A stretch of DNA of 20,943 nt from Paulinella micropora (lineage: Eukaryota > Cercozoa > Imbricatea > Euglyphida): contig BJOX01000078.1 in assembly GCA_009731375.1 (NCBI GenBank), positions 994,788-1,015,730 of the forward strand, given 5' to 3'. The position numbers and the translations under genes are program-made. A model generated the notes under the pieces. The model did no database searches, was not told where the DNA came from, and saw only the letters and a program-made list of their open reading frames with translations. Positions within the stretch are counted from its first letter, which is position 1, and each line of letters begins with the position of its first letter. This document shows positions 19,746 through 20,943 of the stretch, one piece after another.

Positions 19746-20943
19746 GAAGCAAGCGCAACATATGGGTGTGGTAGCTTAGGTAGTATTAATATGTATATTG
19801 CGAGATTTTGACTTTGGGCTGAATACGTCTGAAAGATTGTTCAACTGAATATTGTAATTGATATGTATTATTAGACTGAGTTCTCTATGTTGCATGAGCC
19901 AACTAAGCTTACTGTGTACACTCAGTCCCGCTGAGTCCCACTGTGTCCCTTCAATTAGAACCACCCTTCCATTGGACAAATTAATTAGATCCTAGTCCAC
20001 TTCAGCATAACCGTACAGTTAGGGTATCTTCATTCCTATTACTTAATACTTAGTAATCATTTCAGTTATTCCTATATTATTTATACCATATTTCTGGTAC
20101 TGGTGGCAAATTGCCTTTATGTTCATATATTACCAATTTGGTGAGGTTGGTTTCCTTTTTGGTTCTTTTGAATCTCAGTAAACTTTCATGGTGGTAGACA
20201 ACTCACTGACTGGGATCCCGGCCCCGGAGCCTCCAGTTAACAGGCTAGTTTCCCTACCCTGACTCCTTCCGACCAAATTGTCAATCGGGTGATCATCGGA
20301 GCCTTGTTAGTGCGTTCCCTGCGAGGAGCCTAACGGAACTTGAGGAGGAGGTAGGACTTGAACTTCTTGAAATGAGAATGAGTTGGAGTCTGCAGTGTGA
20401 AGTGGCTTGAAGTTCGAAAGTGAGAGCTGGCGTCTGCCAGAAGTGCAACTGCGCATCGGTCTGTGCCACGGTCTCTCAGCCGCAGCCTAAGACTCGGGCA
20501 CAGCCGCTCAGAAGGCAAGTTGGCAGCAAGATCGGTTCGGTTTGCTTCAAAAAATCATAGTCACTGCTGTAATGCCCCCAACGATAGCTCGTAAAAAGTC
20601 GGTAATACAACCAAACACAGTCCTCAAGAATGAGAATGATGTCTCGTTATATTAGCTCAGTGAAGCCAAAAAGGAAAACGGCAACAGACCAGGAATAAAA
20701 TTGCATCAGGTCCAATCCGGACAAATAATACTGAAAAACAAGCTGGTGCACCTGTCACCAGGAAAAGGTATTTTTAACCGGCTATCCGGAGGGTGATGCC
20801 TACAGTAACCCCCTCCCGATTTTATGACGGAAATAGCATTTTCGTCATACACCTTCTGATTTCTTTCTGCAAATAGTATGCGCTATGGAGTCATGCCACA
20901 CAGCGCATCGACCCACGGATAGACGCTAAAAGACGATAAATAT
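19746..20943. other. 3' flank, no recognised gene
   Basis: Begins with AT-rich sequence that may hold the 3' UTR and end of the preceding gene. 20200-20560 is GC-richer and unique; 20880-20908 holds an imperfect inverted repeat (TGCGCTATGG..CCACACAGCGCA). A 30-codon frame at 20571 (MPPTIARKKSVIQPN..) has no recognisable feature. No tRNA or repeat array. Confidence 0.5.

Noticed and set aside
20571-20943. LTR beginning TGTAATGCCCC
   Set aside because: No second copy, no primer-binding site and no retroviral-type genes in the window.

Overview
The window reads as nuclear DNA of an intron-rich eukaryote. No bacterial-style operons are visible, exons are short with GT..AG borders, and simple-sequence repeats fill roughly half of it. 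The LRR proteins with 28-residue repeats and the intron style fit a unicellular protist (perhaps a holozoan such as an ichthyosporean), but that placement is a guess. Three 10-base N runs mark assembly gaps.

Layout. 1-1705: repeat-poor sequence with no recognisable gene. 1706-2044: GAA/GGA/GAC compound repeat. 2180-6420: the most unusual part, a leucine-rich-repeat (RNI/NLRC-like) locus in which 28-codon LRR exons lie alternately on the two strands. Each + exon and the following - exon end tail to tail on a shared palindrome, usually GGTACC, whose central GTAC supplies the 5' splice site on both strands. Between pairs sits a GC-rich hairpin (TGCTACC..GGTAGCA), usually 20-40 bases upstream of an acceptor on each strand. 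Two exon chains, one per strand, therefore run through each other like a zipper, each using the other's exons as intron. The - chain is the more intact; the + chain has several damaged exons.

6421-9330: simple repeats, a duplicated (TAA)n-containing repeat flanking a gap, and three tandem 55-base hairpins. 9330-11346: a 5'-truncated non-LTR retrotransposon on the - strand with a recognisable reverse transcriptase, broken by three in-frame stops and frameshifts. 12217-12490: the C-terminal end of a second one. 11346-13245: long TTC arrays with copies of a short retroelement-like flank.

14459-19745: a second + strand gene, rebuilt here from splice borders and reading phase. It encodes an unrecognised lysine-, serine- and acid-rich protein ending in an acidic serine tail and FQY. 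Almost all its introns are microsatellite. It carries two sets of tandemly duplicated 33-base, phase-0 microexons (RPTSP type, three plus a longer fourth copy; [11 protein letters not shown] type, four plus a longer fifth copy). In the second set the (GTAT)n microsatellite itself provides the GTATGT donor. 19746-20943: unique sequence without a recognised gene.

All exon calls rest on reading the frame and splice dinucleotides by eye; no transcript evidence or database search was available.
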